Source of the DNA: Epidermidibacterium keratini
GTDB taxonomy: Bacteria > Actinomycetota > Actinomycetes > Mycobacteriales > Antricoccaceae
Reading direction: 5' to 3'
Assembly: GCF_009834025.1 (NCBI RefSeq)
Contig: NZ_CP047156.1
Location: 620,001 to 684,000 of the forward strand
DNA length: 64,000 nucleotides
The notes beneath the pieces are model-generated. The model was not told the DNA's origin, searched no databases, and saw nothing but the letters and a program-made list of their open reading frames with translations. Shown in pieces: positions 26,992-35,860 of the stretch. The position numbers and the translations under genes are program-made. How positions within the stretch are numbered: position 1 is the first letter of the stretch; each line of letters opens with the position of its first letter.

Positions 26992-29540
26992 GCGGGCTCG
27001 CTCACGCCGGGTACGACCTCGTACGCCGCGTCGCCCTCGGCAGCGGTGATCTCGACCATCTCAGCGCGAGACGCACCGGCGAGGTCACCGCGGACGAGCT
27101 CGAGTCGCTCGACATCAGCGGCCGGTACGGCGGCCCGGACGACCGCGAGTGGGGCGAAGCCCTTCACGCCCGCCTCCGACTTTGCCTTGCGGATAGCGCC
27201 GATCGCCGCGATCGCACTCGGCAGCAACGCGGGATCGGCGTCGTCGTAGGGCAGGTCGCCGCTCGCGGGCCACGACTGCACGTGCACGGATCCCTCCTGC
27301 CACCACGACCACACCTCGTCGGTGACGAACGGCAGGATCGGGGCAAACAGTCGCAGCAGCACCGACAATGCCTGCGCCAGAGCACTTTTTGCGGACTGCG
27401 CGCCCTCGTCGTCGCCGTACGCCCGCGACTTCACCAGCTCGAGGTAGTTGTCGCAGAACGACCAGAAGAACGACTCGGTGCGCTCCAGGGCGACCGCGTA
27501 GTTGTAGTCCTCGAACGCGGCGGTCGCGGCCGCCACGACATCGGCCAAGGCGGCGAGCATCGAGCGATCAAGCGGCTCGGTGACCGCCCCCGATAGATCC
27601 GATGCACCAGCGCCGGTGCCGAGCACGAACTTCGAGGCGTTCAGGATCTTGGTGGCGAGCCGCCGCCCGACCTTCATCTGCGCCTCGTCGAACGCGGTGT
27701 CACTGCCCGGACGAGCCGATGCGGCCCAGTAGCGCACGGCATCCGAGCCGTACTGCTCCAGCAGTCCGATCGGAGTGACGACGTTGCCCTTGGACTTCGA
27801 CATCTTCTTGCGGTCCGGATCGAGGATCCAGCCCGACAGCGTCGCGGTCTTCCACGGCGCCACGCCGAACTCCAGCTGTGAGCGCACGATCGTCGAAAAC
27901 AGCCAGGTGCGGATGATGTCGTGACCCTGCGGGCGCACATCCATCGGGAAGATCCGCTCGAACAGGTCGTCGTCGCTGCCCCAGTGGCCGGCGATCTGCG
28001 GCGTTAGCGACGAGGTTGCCCAGGTATCCATGACGTCGGGGTCTCCGGCGAACCCGCCAGGCTGCCCGCGCTGCGCTTCGGTGAAGCCGTCGGGTACGTC
28101 GGTGCTCGGGTCGATCGGAAGACGGTCCGCCGGCGGCGCGATCGGGTTGTCGTAGTCCGGTTCGCCGTTCTCGTCGAGCCGGTACCACAGCGGGATGGGT
28201 ACGCCGAAGAACCGCTGCCGGCTGATCAGCCAGTCGCCGGTGAGCCCTTCGACCCAGTTTTCGTAGCGATGGCGCATGTGCTCGGGCACCCACCGCACGT
28301 CGCGACCGCGGGCGATCATCTCATCGCGCACGTCGCGGTCGCGGCCGCCGTTGCGGATGTACCACTGGCGCGTGGAGACGATCTCCAGCGGCCGCTCGCC
28401 GCGCTCGTAGAACTTGACCTGCTGCGTGGTTGGGGTCGGCTCGCCCTCCATCGCACCGGCGTCGACCAGCATCGCAGCGACTGCCTGCTTGGCCGAGTGC
28501 GGGGTCATGCCGGCCAGCTCGGCGTACTTCGTGCGGCCTTCGTCTGAGGTGATCGCCTCGGGAGCCTCCGCGACCATGCGGCCGTCGCGGCCGATGACGG
28601 CGCGTGCGGGCAGCTGCAGCTCGCGCCACCAGGTGACGTCGGTGGTGTCGCCCCACGTGCAGATCATCGCGATGCCCGAGCCCTTCTCGGGATCGGCGAG
28701 CTCGTGGGCGACGACGGGTACGTCGACGCCGAAGACCGGCGTCGTGACGGTGGTGCCGAACATCGACTGGTAGCGCTCATCGTCGGGGTGCGCCACCAAC
28801 GCGACGCATGCCGGCAGCAGCTCGGGACGCGTCGACTCGACGTACACCTTGGAGCCGTCGGCCTTATCGAAGCCGAACTTGTAGTAGTTGCCCTGCCGCT
28901 CACGGTCTTCGAGCTCGGCCTGCGCGACGGCGGTGCGGAAGGTGATGTCCCACAGCGTCGGTGCCTGCGAGCTGTAGGCCTCGCCGCGCTCGAGGTTGCG
29001 CAGGAACGCACGCTGCGAGACGGCCTGGCTGCGGTCCTCGATCGTGCGGTATTGGTAGCTCCAGTCGAACGACGCGCCGAGGCGGCGGAAGACGTCCTCA
29101 AAAGCCTGCTCGTCCTGGACGGTCAGGATCTCGCACAGCTCGAGGAAGTTGCGCCGCGAGATCGCGATCTCCTGCTTGCCGGGCTTCTCCGGCGGGGTGA
29201 AGTCGGCGTCGTACGGCAGCGAGGCATCGCCGCGTACGCCGTAGAAGTTCTGCACCCGCTTCTCCGACGGCAAGCCGTTGTCGTCCCAGCCGATCGGGTA
29301 GAACACCGCCTTGCCGCGCATCCGCCAGAAGCGCGCCAGCGTGTCGGTGTGGGTGTAGGAGAAGACGTGGCCGATGTGCAGCGCGCCGGAGGCGGTCGGC
29401 GGCGGCGTGTCGATCGCGAAGACCTGCTCGCGGGGAGCAGTGCGGTCGAAAGCGTAAAGCTGCTGCTCGTCCCAGCGAGCTACCAGCTTGTCCTCCACGC
29501 CGTCGAGCGTGGGTTTTTCGGGCAGCGCGGGAGAACTCAT
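26988..29540 (-). CDS. valS: Valine--tRNA ligase
   Basis: An 850-residue class I aminoacyl-tRNA synthetase charging tRNA-Val. HIGH is in GALHIGHVF near 55-58 and KMSKS is in KKMSKSKGN near 577. The run DDNGLPSEKRVQNFYGVRG marks the ValS type found in many actinobacteria. The C-terminal 100 residues hold an anticodon-binding helical domain, and the long coiled-coil tail of the E. coli enzyme seems absent. An ATG at 29549 is also in frame, but it lies within the presumed -10 box. The ATG at 29540 is 7 bases after TAGAAT and fits a leaderless mRNA. Confidence 0.93.
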   Translation of the reverse strand: MSSPALPEKPTLDGVEDKLVARWDEQQLYAFDRTAPREQVFAIDTPPPTASGALHIGHVFSYTHTDTLARFWRMRGKAVFYPIGWDDNGLPSEKRVQNFYGVRGDASLPYDADFTPPEKPGKQEIAISRRNFLELCEILTVQDEQAFEDVFRRLGASFDWSYQYRTIEDRSQAVSQRAFLRNLERGEAYSSQAPTLWDITFRTAVAQAELEDRERQGNYYKFGFDKADGSKVYVESTRPELLPACVALVAHPDDERYQSMFGTTVTTPVFGVDVPVVAHELADPEKGSGIAMICTWGDTTDVTWWRELQLPARAVIGRDGRMVAEAPEAITSDEGRTKYAELAGMTPHSAKQAVAAMLVDAGAMEGEPTPTTQQVKFYERGERPLEIVSTRQWYIRNGGRDRDVRDEMIARGRDVRWVPEHMRHRYENWVEGLTGDWLISRQRFFGVPIPLWYRLDENGEPDYDNPIAPPADRLPIDPSTDVPDGFTEAQRGQPGGFAGDPDVMDTWATSSLTPQIAGHWGSDDDLFERIFPMDVRPQGHDIIRTWLFSTIVRSQLEFGVAPWKTATLSGWILDPDRKKMSKSKGNVVTPIGLLEQYGSDAVRYWAASARPGSDTAFDEAQMKVGRRLATKILNASKFVLGTGAGASDLSGAVTEPLDRSMLAALADVVAAATAAFEDYNYAVALERTESFFWSFCDNYLELVKSRAYGDDEGAQSAKSALAQALSVLLRLFAPILPFVTDEVWSWWQEGSVHVQSWPASGDLPYDDADPALLPSAIAAIGAIRKAKSEAGVKGFAPLAVVRAAVPAADVERLELVRGDLAGASRAEMVEITAAEGDAAYEVVPGVSEPA

Positions 29541-29547
29541 GATGTCC

Positions 29548-29557
29548 ATTCTATTGT
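29548..29557. promoter_or_regulatory. Overlapping divergent -10 boxes of valS and dapA
   Basis: On the minus strand TAGAAT (29553-29548) stands 7 bases before the valS ATG. On the plus strand TATTGT (29552-29557) stands 6 bases before the dapA ATG. The two boxes share bases 29552-29553. The two start codons are only 23 bases apart, leaving no room for Shine-Dalgarno leaders, so both mRNAs are probably leaderless. Confidence 0.6.
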
Positions 29558-29563
29558 GGGCCC

Positions 29564-30325
29564 ATGAACGAAATCTTCACCGGAGTGGGCGTTGCCCTGG
29601 TCACCCTTTTCACCGATGACGGCGAGGTCGACGTCGACGCCACGACCGAGCTGGCCGCCAAGATCGTCGGCGAGGGCGTGACGAGCGTCGTCGTCGGCGG
29701 GACGACCGGAGAGGCATCCGCGCTGACCTCGGCCGAACGCGCGGAGCTGGTGCGCTCGATCAAGAGCGCGGTCTCGGTCCCGGTCATTTCCGGAACCGGT
29801 GCGGCAAGCGGACGGCAGGCTGCTGTGCAGACCCGCGACAGCGTTGCGGCCGGCGCGGACGCCGTACTCGTCCTCTCGCCGCCTCGCGTGGCCGATCCGA
29901 CGGCGTACTACCAGACGGTCGCGACGGAGCTGGACGGTACGCCGATGCTGGCCTACCACTTCCCCGCCGTCTCAGCGCCCGGCATCGACATCGGGCTTTT
30001 GCAAGGTCTGCCGATCGTGGGGTTGAAGGACTCGACGGGCGATGCCCGGCGACTGCTGCAGACGATGGAGAGCTTCGACGGCGCGATCTACTCCGGCGCC
30101 TCTCCGCTGACGCTTTACGCCGGAGCGCTTGGGCTGCCGGGCATGATCCTCGCGGTTGCGAACTGCCGTCCGGCTGAGGCCGTCGCGGCGTTCAACGGCG
30201 ACGTCTCCGCTCAACGCGCGCTGACCGAGGCCGATCGCATCGCCTCCGGCGAGTTCCCGACCGGGATCAAGGCACTGACCGCAGAGGCCTTCGGCACCAG
30301 CGCCGCCGCCCGCCTCGGCCACTAA
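29564..30325 (+). CDS. DapA-family class I aldolase (short)
   Basis: A 253-residue TIM-barrel protein of the dihydrodipicolinate synthase/N-acetylneuraminate lyase family. The pyruvate-binding GTTGEASAL motif lies near 45, the Schiff-base lysine is in IVGLKDSTGD (Lys155), and the tyrosine is in LAYHFP (Tyr131). It is about 40 residues shorter than typical DapA, missing much of the C-terminal helical part. It may be a second DapA or another pyruvate aldolase; the main dapA usually lies near dapB or other lysine genes. ATG at 29564 has a -10 box 6 bases upstream. Confidence 0.7.
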   Translation: MNEIFTGVGVALVTLFTDDGEVDVDATTELAAKIVGEGVTSVVVGGTTGEASALTSAERAELVRSIKSAVSVPVISGTGAASGRQAAVQTRDSVAAGADAVLVLSPPRVADPTAYYQTVATELDGTPMLAYHFPAVSAPGIDIGLLQGLPIVGLKDSTGDARRLLQTMESFDGAIYSGASPLTLYAGALGLPGMILAVANCRPAEAVAAFNGDVSAQRALTEADRIASGEFPTGIKALTAEAFGTSAAARLGH

Positions 30326-30342
30326 CGGCGTACCCGCCTGAG

Positions 30343-30405
30343 CGACCTGCGGTGGAAGCTGTAGCGCTAAGGCGCCATTAGCGTTAGGGGTTCCACCGCA
30401 GGTCG
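30343..30405. terminator. Two-tier hairpin between dapA-like gene and clpX
   Basis: Outer arms CGACCTGCGGTGGAA (30343-30357) and TTCCACCGCAGGTCG (30391-30405) are a perfect 15-bp stem. The inner arms TAGCGCTAA and TTAGCGTTA pair with one mismatch, separated by a symmetric 4-nt internal loop (GCTG/GGGG). It lies between convergent genes and lacks a T-tract. Confidence 0.6.
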
Positions 30406-30421
30406 AGGGATTCGAGCGCGG

Positions 30422-31702
30422 TTACGCAGACTTGGGCTCTTGCTTGTCCTTGGCGCGCGCCTTGCGATGCACGACCTTCGGGTAGGCGCCGTCCTCGACA
30501 GCGGCCTTGGTGACGACGACCTTGCGTACGTCGGACTCGCCGGGGATGTCATACATGACGCCCATCAGCACCTCTTCGAGGATGGCGCGCAGCCCGCGAG
30601 CGCCGGTGCCGCGCTTGATCGCCAGATCGGCAATCGCCTCTAGCGCATCCTGCTCGAACCCCAGCTCGACCTCGTCGAGGTCAAACAGCCGCTTGTACTG
30701 ACGCACCAGCGCGTTCTTGGGCTCGGTGAGGATGTTGACCAGCGCCTCGCGATCAAGCGCGGTGACGGTGGCGGCAACCGGGACGCGGCCGATGAACTCC
30801 GGGATCATCCCGAACTTCACCAGGTCCTCGGGCATCACCTGACCGAATACGTCGGTGGTGTCGATGTCGGCCTTGGAGCGGATCTCGGCGCCGAAGCCCA
30901 TGCCCTTCTTGCCGACCCGCGACTGGATGATGTCTTCGAGCCCGGCGAAGGCGCCGCCGACGATGAACAGCACGTTGGTGGTGTCGATCTGCAAGAACTC
31001 CTGGTGCGGGTGCTTGCGCCCACCCTGTGGGGGTACGGCGGCCGTCGTACCCTCCAGGATCTTCAGCAGCGCCTGCTGCACGCCCTCGCCGGAGACGTCA
31101 CGGGTGATCGAGGGGTTCTCGCTCTTGCGCGCCACCTTGTCGATCTCGTCGATGTAGACGATGCCGGTCTCGGCGCGCTTGGTGTCGTAGTCGGCTGCCT
31201 GAATGAGCTTGAGCAGGATGTTTTCGACGTCCTCGCCGACGTAGCCGGCTTCGGTCAGCGCGGTCGCGTCGGCGATCGCAAAGGGGACGTTGAGCATGCG
31301 GGCCAGCGTCTGGGCCAGATGGGTCTTGCCGCAGCCGGTCGGGCCGATCATCAGGATGTTGGACTTCGACAGCTCGACCGCGTCGTCCTTGGCCTTCTCG
31401 CTGCCGGTGGCCTGCACCCGCTTGTAGTGGTTGTAGACCGCGACCGCGAGCGAGCGCTTGGCCTTGTCCTGCCCCACGACGTAGTCATTGAGGAACTCGA
31501 AGATCTCGTGTGGCTTGGGCAGCTCGTCAAGCTTGACGTCGCTGGCCTCAGCAAGCTCTTCCTCGATGATCTCGTTGCAGAGGTCGATGCACTCATCGCA
31601 GATATAGACCCCAGGTCCGGCGATGAGCTTCTTGACCTGCTTCTGGGACTTGCCGCAGAAACTGCACTTCAGCAGGTCTGCGCCGTCACCGACACGAGCC
31701 AC
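30422..31702 (-). CDS. clpX: ATP-dependent Clp protease ATP-binding subunit ClpX
   Basis: A 426-residue AAA+ unfoldase. The N-terminal zinc domain has Cys13, Cys16, Cys35 and Cys38 (KCSFCGK, YICDECI). Walker A is [11 protein letters not shown], the pore loop is GYVGED and Walker B is IVYIDEIDK. The IGF-type ClpP-docking loop appears as [10 protein letters not shown], slightly divergent from the canonical IGF. It starts with a GTG after GGAAGAGG. The tail ([10 protein letters not shown]) is basic and slightly extended. It lies downstream of clpP2 with a 249-base gap. Confidence 0.95.
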   Translation of the reverse strand: MARVGDGADLLKCSFCGKSQKQVKKLIAGPGVYICDECIDLCNEIIEEELAEASDVKLDELPKPHEIFEFLNDYVVGQDKAKRSLAVAVYNHYKRVQATGSEKAKDDAVELSKSNILMIGPTGCGKTHLAQTLARMLNVPFAIADATALTEAGYVGEDVENILLKLIQAADYDTKRAETGIVYIDEIDKVARKSENPSITRDVSGEGVQQALLKILEGTTAAVPPQGGRKHPHQEFLQIDTTNVLFIVGGAFAGLEDIIQSRVGKKGMGFGAEIRSKADIDTTDVFGQVMPEDLVKFGMIPEFIGRVPVAATVTALDREALVNILTEPKNALVRQYKRLFDLDEVELGFEQDALEAIADLAIKRGTGARGLRAILEEVLMGVMYDIPGESDVRKVVVTKAAVEDGAYPKVVHRKARAKDKQEPKSA

Positions 31703-31890
31703 GTGGGTTACCTCTTCCTAGCGCTGGTGGATACGCGCACACCCGACCGTACCTGCCGCGATCGACATGGTCTCTTTCATTTTCCCCGCGATTCGACATT
31801 CGCGCATGGTGTACGTCGCCGACCTGTAACTCTCGTCCCAGCCGTCACATTCCCGGGGCGTCTCATTACCCGGTTGGCATCCATACGCCA

Positions 31891-31926
31891 GCGGCGGCCG
31901 CAGCGCATCTGCGCTGTGACCGCCGC
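31891..31926. terminator. Two-tier hairpin between clpP2 and clpX
   Basis: GCGGCGG and CCGCCGC form the outer stem, CAGCGCA and TGCGCTG the inner stem, with a symmetric 3-nt internal loop (CCG/TGA). It lies 26 bases past the clpP2 stop. The rest of the 249-base gap before clpX shows no gene. Confidence 0.5.
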
Positions 31927-31951
31927 TTGACGTGAGGGAGCCGAACGGGAA

Positions 31952-32608
31952 CTAGGCGTCCCAGTTGGCCCCGGAGAGCTTGCGGTAGGGCATGACCGTG
32001 TCGATCAGGCCGTACTCCTTGGCCTCGGCGGCCGAGAAGATCTTGTCGCGCTCGATGTCCTTGCGCACCTGCTCGATGTCCTGCCCGGTGTGCCGCGACA
32101 GCATGACCTCGAGCAGCTCGCGCATGCGACCGATCTCGTTGGCCTGGATCTCCAGGTCGGTCACGTAGCCCTCGCCACCACCGGAAGGCTGGTGGATCAA
32201 GAACCGCGAGTTCGGGGTCGCGGCACGCTTGCCCGGCGTACCCGCGGCGGCGAGTACGGCGGCCGCCGAGGCGGCTTGGCCGAGCACGTAGGTGGCGACG
32301 TCGCAGCGCACGAACTGCATCGTGTCGTAGATGGCCGTCAGCGCGGTAAACGAGCCGCCCGGGGAGTTGATGTAGATCGAGATGTCGCGATCGGGGTCAT
32401 CGGACTCCAGCGTCAGCAGCTGCGCCATCACGTCGTTGGCCGACGCGTCGTCGATCTGCACGCCGAGGAAGATGATGCGCTCCTCGAACAGCTTGTTGTA
32501 GGGGTTGGACTCCTTCACGCCGTACGACGTGCGCTCGACGAACGAGGGCAGCACGTAACGGCTCTGCGGAAGGTGCAGGCGGGAGCTCCCGCCGAGGTTG
32601 TCAGTCAT
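31952..32608 (-). CDS. clpP2: ATP-dependent Clp protease proteolytic subunit 2
   Basis: A 218-residue serine peptidase. The catalytic triad is Ser114 (GQAASAA), His139 (IHQPSGG) and Asp188. The QAASAA motif and the N-terminal block [10 protein letters not shown] are as in actinobacterial ClpP2. It forms mixed ClpP1P2 rings with the product of the preceding gene, 23 bases upstream, and works with ClpX or ClpC. Confidence 0.95.
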   Translation of the reverse strand: MTDNLGGSSRLHLPQSRYVLPSFVERTSYGVKESNPYNKLFEERIIFLGVQIDDASANDVMAQLLTLESDDPDRDISIYINSPGGSFTALTAIYDTMQFVRCDVATYVLGQAASAAAVLAAAGTPGKRAATPNSRFLIHQPSGGGEGYVTDLEIQANEIGRMRELLEVMLSRHTGQDIEQVRKDIERDKIFSAAEAKEYGLIDTVMPYRKLSGANWDA

Positions 32609-32631
32609 GGCTTGTCTCTTTCCTTAGAGCC

Positions 32632-33237
32632 TTAGCGGCGTCCGCCGGAGGGCAGGTCCTCGGCGCGACGGACGATGTGGTCGACGAAGCCGTAGTCCAG
32701 CGCCTCCTGAGCAGTGAACCAGCGGTCGCGCTCAGAGTCCTCCTGGACCTGCTCGACGCTCTGGCCGGTCTGCTCGGCGATCAGTTGAGCCATCTCTTCC
32801 TTGGTGCGCTTGAAGAGGTCGGCCTGGATCTTGATGTCCGAGGCCGTGCCCTGCACGCCCGCCGAGGGCTGGTGCATCATGATGCGCGCGTGCGGCAGCG
32901 CGTAGCGCTTGCCCTTCGCGCCGGCCGAGAGCAAGAACTGCCCCATCGAGGCCGACAGGCCCATCGAGTACGTCGCCACATCGCATTCGATGAACTGCAT
33001 CGTGTCGTAGATAGCCATGCCGGCAGTCACCGAGCCGCCGGGGCTGTTGATGTAGAGGTGGATGTCGCGCTCGGGATCTTCGGCGGCCAGCAGCAGCATC
33101 TGCGCCGCGAGCTGGTTCGCGTTTTCATCCATCACGGCCGAACCGAGGAAGATGATGCGTTCACGAAGCAGCCGCTCGTAGACCGAGTCGGACAGGTTCA
33201 TGCCAGCGCTGCTGGCCATCATCACAGTTGAGTTCAC
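32632..33237 (-). CDS. clpP1: ATP-dependent Clp protease proteolytic subunit 1
   Basis: A 201-residue peptidase with Ser97 (GLSASMGQ), His122 (MHQPSAG) and Asp171. It is the partner of ClpP2 in the actinobacterial ClpP1P2 protease. The frame starts at a GTG at 33237; ATG codons a few residues in are alternatives, and the N-terminal propeptide is normally removed. The upstream gap to tig holds a probable ClgR site at 33361-33378. Confidence 0.95.
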   Translation of the reverse strand: MNSTVMMASSAGMNLSDSVYERLLRERIIFLGSAVMDENANQLAAQMLLLAAEDPERDIHLYINSPGGSVTAGMAIYDTMQFIECDVATYSMGLSASMGQFLLSAGAKGKRYALPHARIMMHQPSAGVQGTASDIKIQADLFKRTKEEMAQLIAEQTGQSVEQVQEDSERDRWFTAQEALDYGFVDHIVRRAEDLPSGGRR

Positions 33238-33360
33238 TTACGAGTGCCTACCTTGTCTTTCAATCCCGGCATCCCGGCGTACGCCGGAGCTGTGCTCGAG
33301 TTGTGGCTTGCATGGACACTAACGCGCATTGGGCCTTAAACAGTCCCGGGATCGGGCTCC

Positions 33361-33378
33361 GTTCGCTGTCAGCGCACG
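33361..33378 (-). promoter_or_regulatory. Probable ClgR operator upstream of clpP1P2
   Basis: Read on the minus strand: CGTGCGCTGACAGCGAAC. The core CGCTG-A-CAGCG matches the CGCYNANRGCG core reported for ClgR, the activator of clpP1P2 in actinobacteria. It lies about 125 bases before clpP1. Confidence 0.5.
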
Positions 33379-33429
33379 AAGGCCGATCCCGGGCCGGTCA
33401 TGAATCAGTCGCCGGTCAGCGACGGCGTA

Positions 33430-34929
33430 CTACTTGCTCTTCTCGGCGGTCTCGTCGGAGGCCGCTTCATCGGAAGCCTCAGCCTCGTCGGAGGCTGCGG
33501 CCTCGTCGGAGGCTGCGGCCTCGTCGGCGGCGTCGAGCTCGGCGTCGGCAAGCTCGTCCAGCTCAGGCTCGTCGGACTCCCCGACGTTCATGGTCTGTCC
33601 GAGCGAGGCGATGGCTTCTTCGCGGATCGCGTCGAGGTCGAGGTCGTTGCCCGAGGCGTCCTTGACGGCCACCTTGGACAGGACGTGCTCGACGGCCTTG
33701 TTGCGGCGTACGTCGGAGACCAACGCGCCGATCTGCCCGGCCTTCTGGATCTCGTCGGCGAACTGCTGCGGCGCCATGCCGTAGCGGCTGGCCTGGCTGA
33801 TGATGTACTGCGTGAGCTCCTGGTCGTCGACGCCGATCTCCTCGTCGTCGGCGATCTGGTCGAGCACCAGCTGAGCGCGCAGGCTCTTCTCGGCGTTCTC
33901 CTCGGTCTCCTTGTCGAACTCCTCGCGCGTCTTGCCCTGCTCCTCGATCCACGCGTTGAGCTGGTCCTCGTCGTGGTCGAAGGCGTGTACGGCGTCGTGC
34001 TTGCGCGCCTCGAGCTCGCTCTCGCGGGCCTTCTCCGGCAGCTCGAACTCGATCTTCTCCAGGATCGCCTCAAGCGCGGCGTCGCGCGCGGTGTTGATCC
34101 GCGCGAAGCTCTTGGCGCGCTCGAGGCGGGTGCGCAGGTCATCGCGCAGCTCGTCGATGGTGTCGAACTCGCTGGCCAGCGAGGCGAACTCGTCGTCGAC
34201 CTCCGGCAGCTCCTGCTCCTTGACCGACTTGACCGTCACCGTGATGTCGGCGTCCTCGCCGGAGTGATCGCCGGCAACCAACGTCGAGGTGAAGGTCTTC
34301 TCGTCGCCCTCGTTCATGCCGATGAGCTGCTCGTCGATGCCCGGCACGAGCTGTCCGGTGCCGACCTCGTAGGACAGTCCGCTGGCCGAGCCGCCCTCGA
34401 CCTCTTCACCGTTCACCTTCGCCTGCAGGTCAAGCGAGACGAAGTCGCCGTCCTGTACCGTGCGGTCGACGCCCTTCAGCGAGCCGAACCGAGCGCGCAG
34501 CGCCTCGACCTGCTCGTCGATCTCGGCGTCCTCGACCTCCACGTCCTCGACCTCGGCGGTCAAGGTGGTCAGGTCCGGGATGGTGATCTCGGGACGGGTA
34601 TCGACCTCGGCGGTGAACTTGAAGAGGTCGTCCTCGACGCTGGTGACCTCGATGTCGGGCTGGCCGAGCGCGTTGATGTCGTTGTCGCTCAGCGCCTCGG
34701 CGTACGCCTCAGGAAGTGCTTCGTTGATCACTTCCTGGATCACGGTGCCGCGGCCGATGCGGGCCTCGAGGATGCGCGGCGGCACCTTGCCGGGACGGAA
34801 ACCGGGGACTCGCACCTGTGCACCGATGCGCTTGTACGCCTCGTCGAACTTGTCCTTGAGGTCGTCAAACGGCACCTCGACCGCGAGTTTGACCCGAGTG
34901 GGGCTCAGGTTCTCGACGATGCTTTTCAC
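33430..34929 (-). CDS. tig: Trigger factor
   Basis: A 499-residue ribosome-associated chaperone and prolyl isomerase. The ribosome-binding loop is VRVPGFRPGKVPPRIL at residues 39-54, an FKBP-type domain spans about 150-240, and the helical arms follow. The C-terminal 40 residues are an acidic run of ASDEA repeats encoded by repeated DNA at about 33440-33530. The GTG at 34929 follows GGAGAAC. The order tig-clpP1-clpP2-clpX is conserved. Confidence 0.95.
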   Translation of the reverse strand: MKSIVENLSPTRVKLAVEVPFDDLKDKFDEAYKRIGAQVRVPGFRPGKVPPRILEARIGRGTVIQEVINEALPEAYAEALSDNDINALGQPDIEVTSVEDDLFKFTAEVDTRPEITIPDLTTLTAEVEDVEVEDAEIDEQVEALRARFGSLKGVDRTVQDGDFVSLDLQAKVNGEEVEGGSASGLSYEVGTGQLVPGIDEQLIGMNEGDEKTFTSTLVAGDHSGEDADITVTVKSVKEQELPEVDDEFASLASEFDTIDELRDDLRTRLERAKSFARINTARDAALEAILEKIEFELPEKARESELEARKHDAVHAFDHDEDQLNAWIEEQGKTREEFDKETEENAEKSLRAQLVLDQIADDEEIGVDDQELTQYIISQASRYGMAPQQFADEIQKAGQIGALVSDVRRNKAVEHVLSKVAVKDASGNDLDLDAIREEAIASLGQTMNVGESDEPELDELADAELDAADEAAASDEAAASDEAEASDEAASDETAEKSK

Positions 34930-35045
34930 AGGTGTTCTCCTAGAAGGTTTGTATCGTGAACGTCAGCGGCCCAGTCTAGGTGCTGCACGCGCTTCTTTCC
35001 CAACTGAGGTACTTCGCTGCGCGCGAACCACCACCGGAGGTTTGT

Positions 35046-35783
35046 ATGTGCTTTGCCCCCGACGCCACTCCCCCGCCACTGCCGAGCGGCAAGTCACCGC
35101 TCACCGGCTCCGACATCACCGTCGCGTCTACCGACGGCACGAAGGTTCCGGCGTACCACGTCATCCCCGAGGAGCCCAACGGCCGCGGGGTCGTCGTACT
35201 GCCCGATATCCGCGGGCTCTACCCCTTCTACAAGAACCTCGCGGGCTCGTTTGCCGCGGAAGGGTTCGAGGCGATCGTCCTCGACTACTTCGCACGCTCG
35301 GACGCGCCAGCCGAACGCGGGCCCGACTTCGACCCGTGGCCCTACGTCAAGGCCACCGAGGTCGAGCAGGTGCAGGCCGACATCAACGCGGCCAAGTCCC
35401 AGCTGCAGGCCTCGGACGTGTACGCCGTCGGGTTCTGCTTCGGCGGTGGCCACGCGTTTGCCCTCGCTGCCGCCGCGCTCGGCTTCTCCGGAGTAGTCGG
35501 CTTCTATGGGCGCCCCTACTCCGAGAATCCCTTCTACCCCAGCGCAATTGAGCTGACCGACCGGATGAGCTGCCCGGTGCTGGGGCTCTTCGGCGGCGGT
35601 GACAACAGCATCCCGGCAGACATAGTCGAGCAGTTCGACAGGGAGCTGACCGACTCGAAGGTGCCGCACGATCTGCACACCTATCCGGGCGCGCCGCACA
35701 GCTTCTTCGACCGCTCCGCGCCGGAGTGGGAGGAGGCGTGCGCCGACGCGTGGCGCCGTACTCTCGATTTCTTGCGCGCCTAG
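35046..35783 (+). CDS. Dienelactone hydrolase family protein
   Basis: A 245-residue alpha/beta hydrolase of the dienelactone hydrolase family. The nucleophile is Cys131 in VGFCFGGGHA, the acid is probably in FGGGDNSIP, and the histidine is in GAPHSFFDRS near the C-terminus. GGAGG lies 6-8 bases before the ATG. The upstream frame to 34980 has no family sequence. It is divergent from tig, with about 115 bases between. The substrate is unknown. Confidence 0.85.
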   Translation: MCFAPDATPPPLPSGKSPLTGSDITVASTDGTKVPAYHVIPEEPNGRGVVVLPDIRGLYPFYKNLAGSFAAEGFEAIVLDYFARSDAPAERGPDFDPWPYVKATEVEQVQADINAAKSQLQASDVYAVGFCFGGGHAFALAAAALGFSGVVGFYGRPYSENPFYPSAIELTDRMSCPVLGLFGGGDNSIPADIVEQFDRELTDSKVPHDLHTYPGAPHSFFDRSAPEWEEACADAWRRTLDFLRA

Positions 35784-35798
35784 CGCCGCAAGACCGCG

Positions 35799-35857
35799 AC
35801 GCGCGGTGGGTTTTGCACCGCTATCGGGCCGATAGCGGTGGTGAACCCACCGCGCGT
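35799..35857. terminator. Two-tier hairpin between DLH gene and protease gene
   Basis: Outer arms ACGCGCGGTGGGTT and AACCCACCGCGCGT (14 bp) and inner arms CACCGCTATCGG and CCGATAGCGGTG (12 bp), separated by a symmetric 3-nt internal loop. The genes converge here. No T-tract is visible. Confidence 0.65.
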
Positions 35858-35860
35858 TGG

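Noticed and set aside
25501-27249. 582-codon plus-strand frame opposite DUF4233, folC and valS
   Set aside because: No motif, Arg/His/Asp-rich shadow of folC.
30422-33237. Idea that clpX, clpP2 and clpP1 might be accessory copies
   Set aside because: Complete catalytic residues and the conserved order with tig indicate the housekeeping set.
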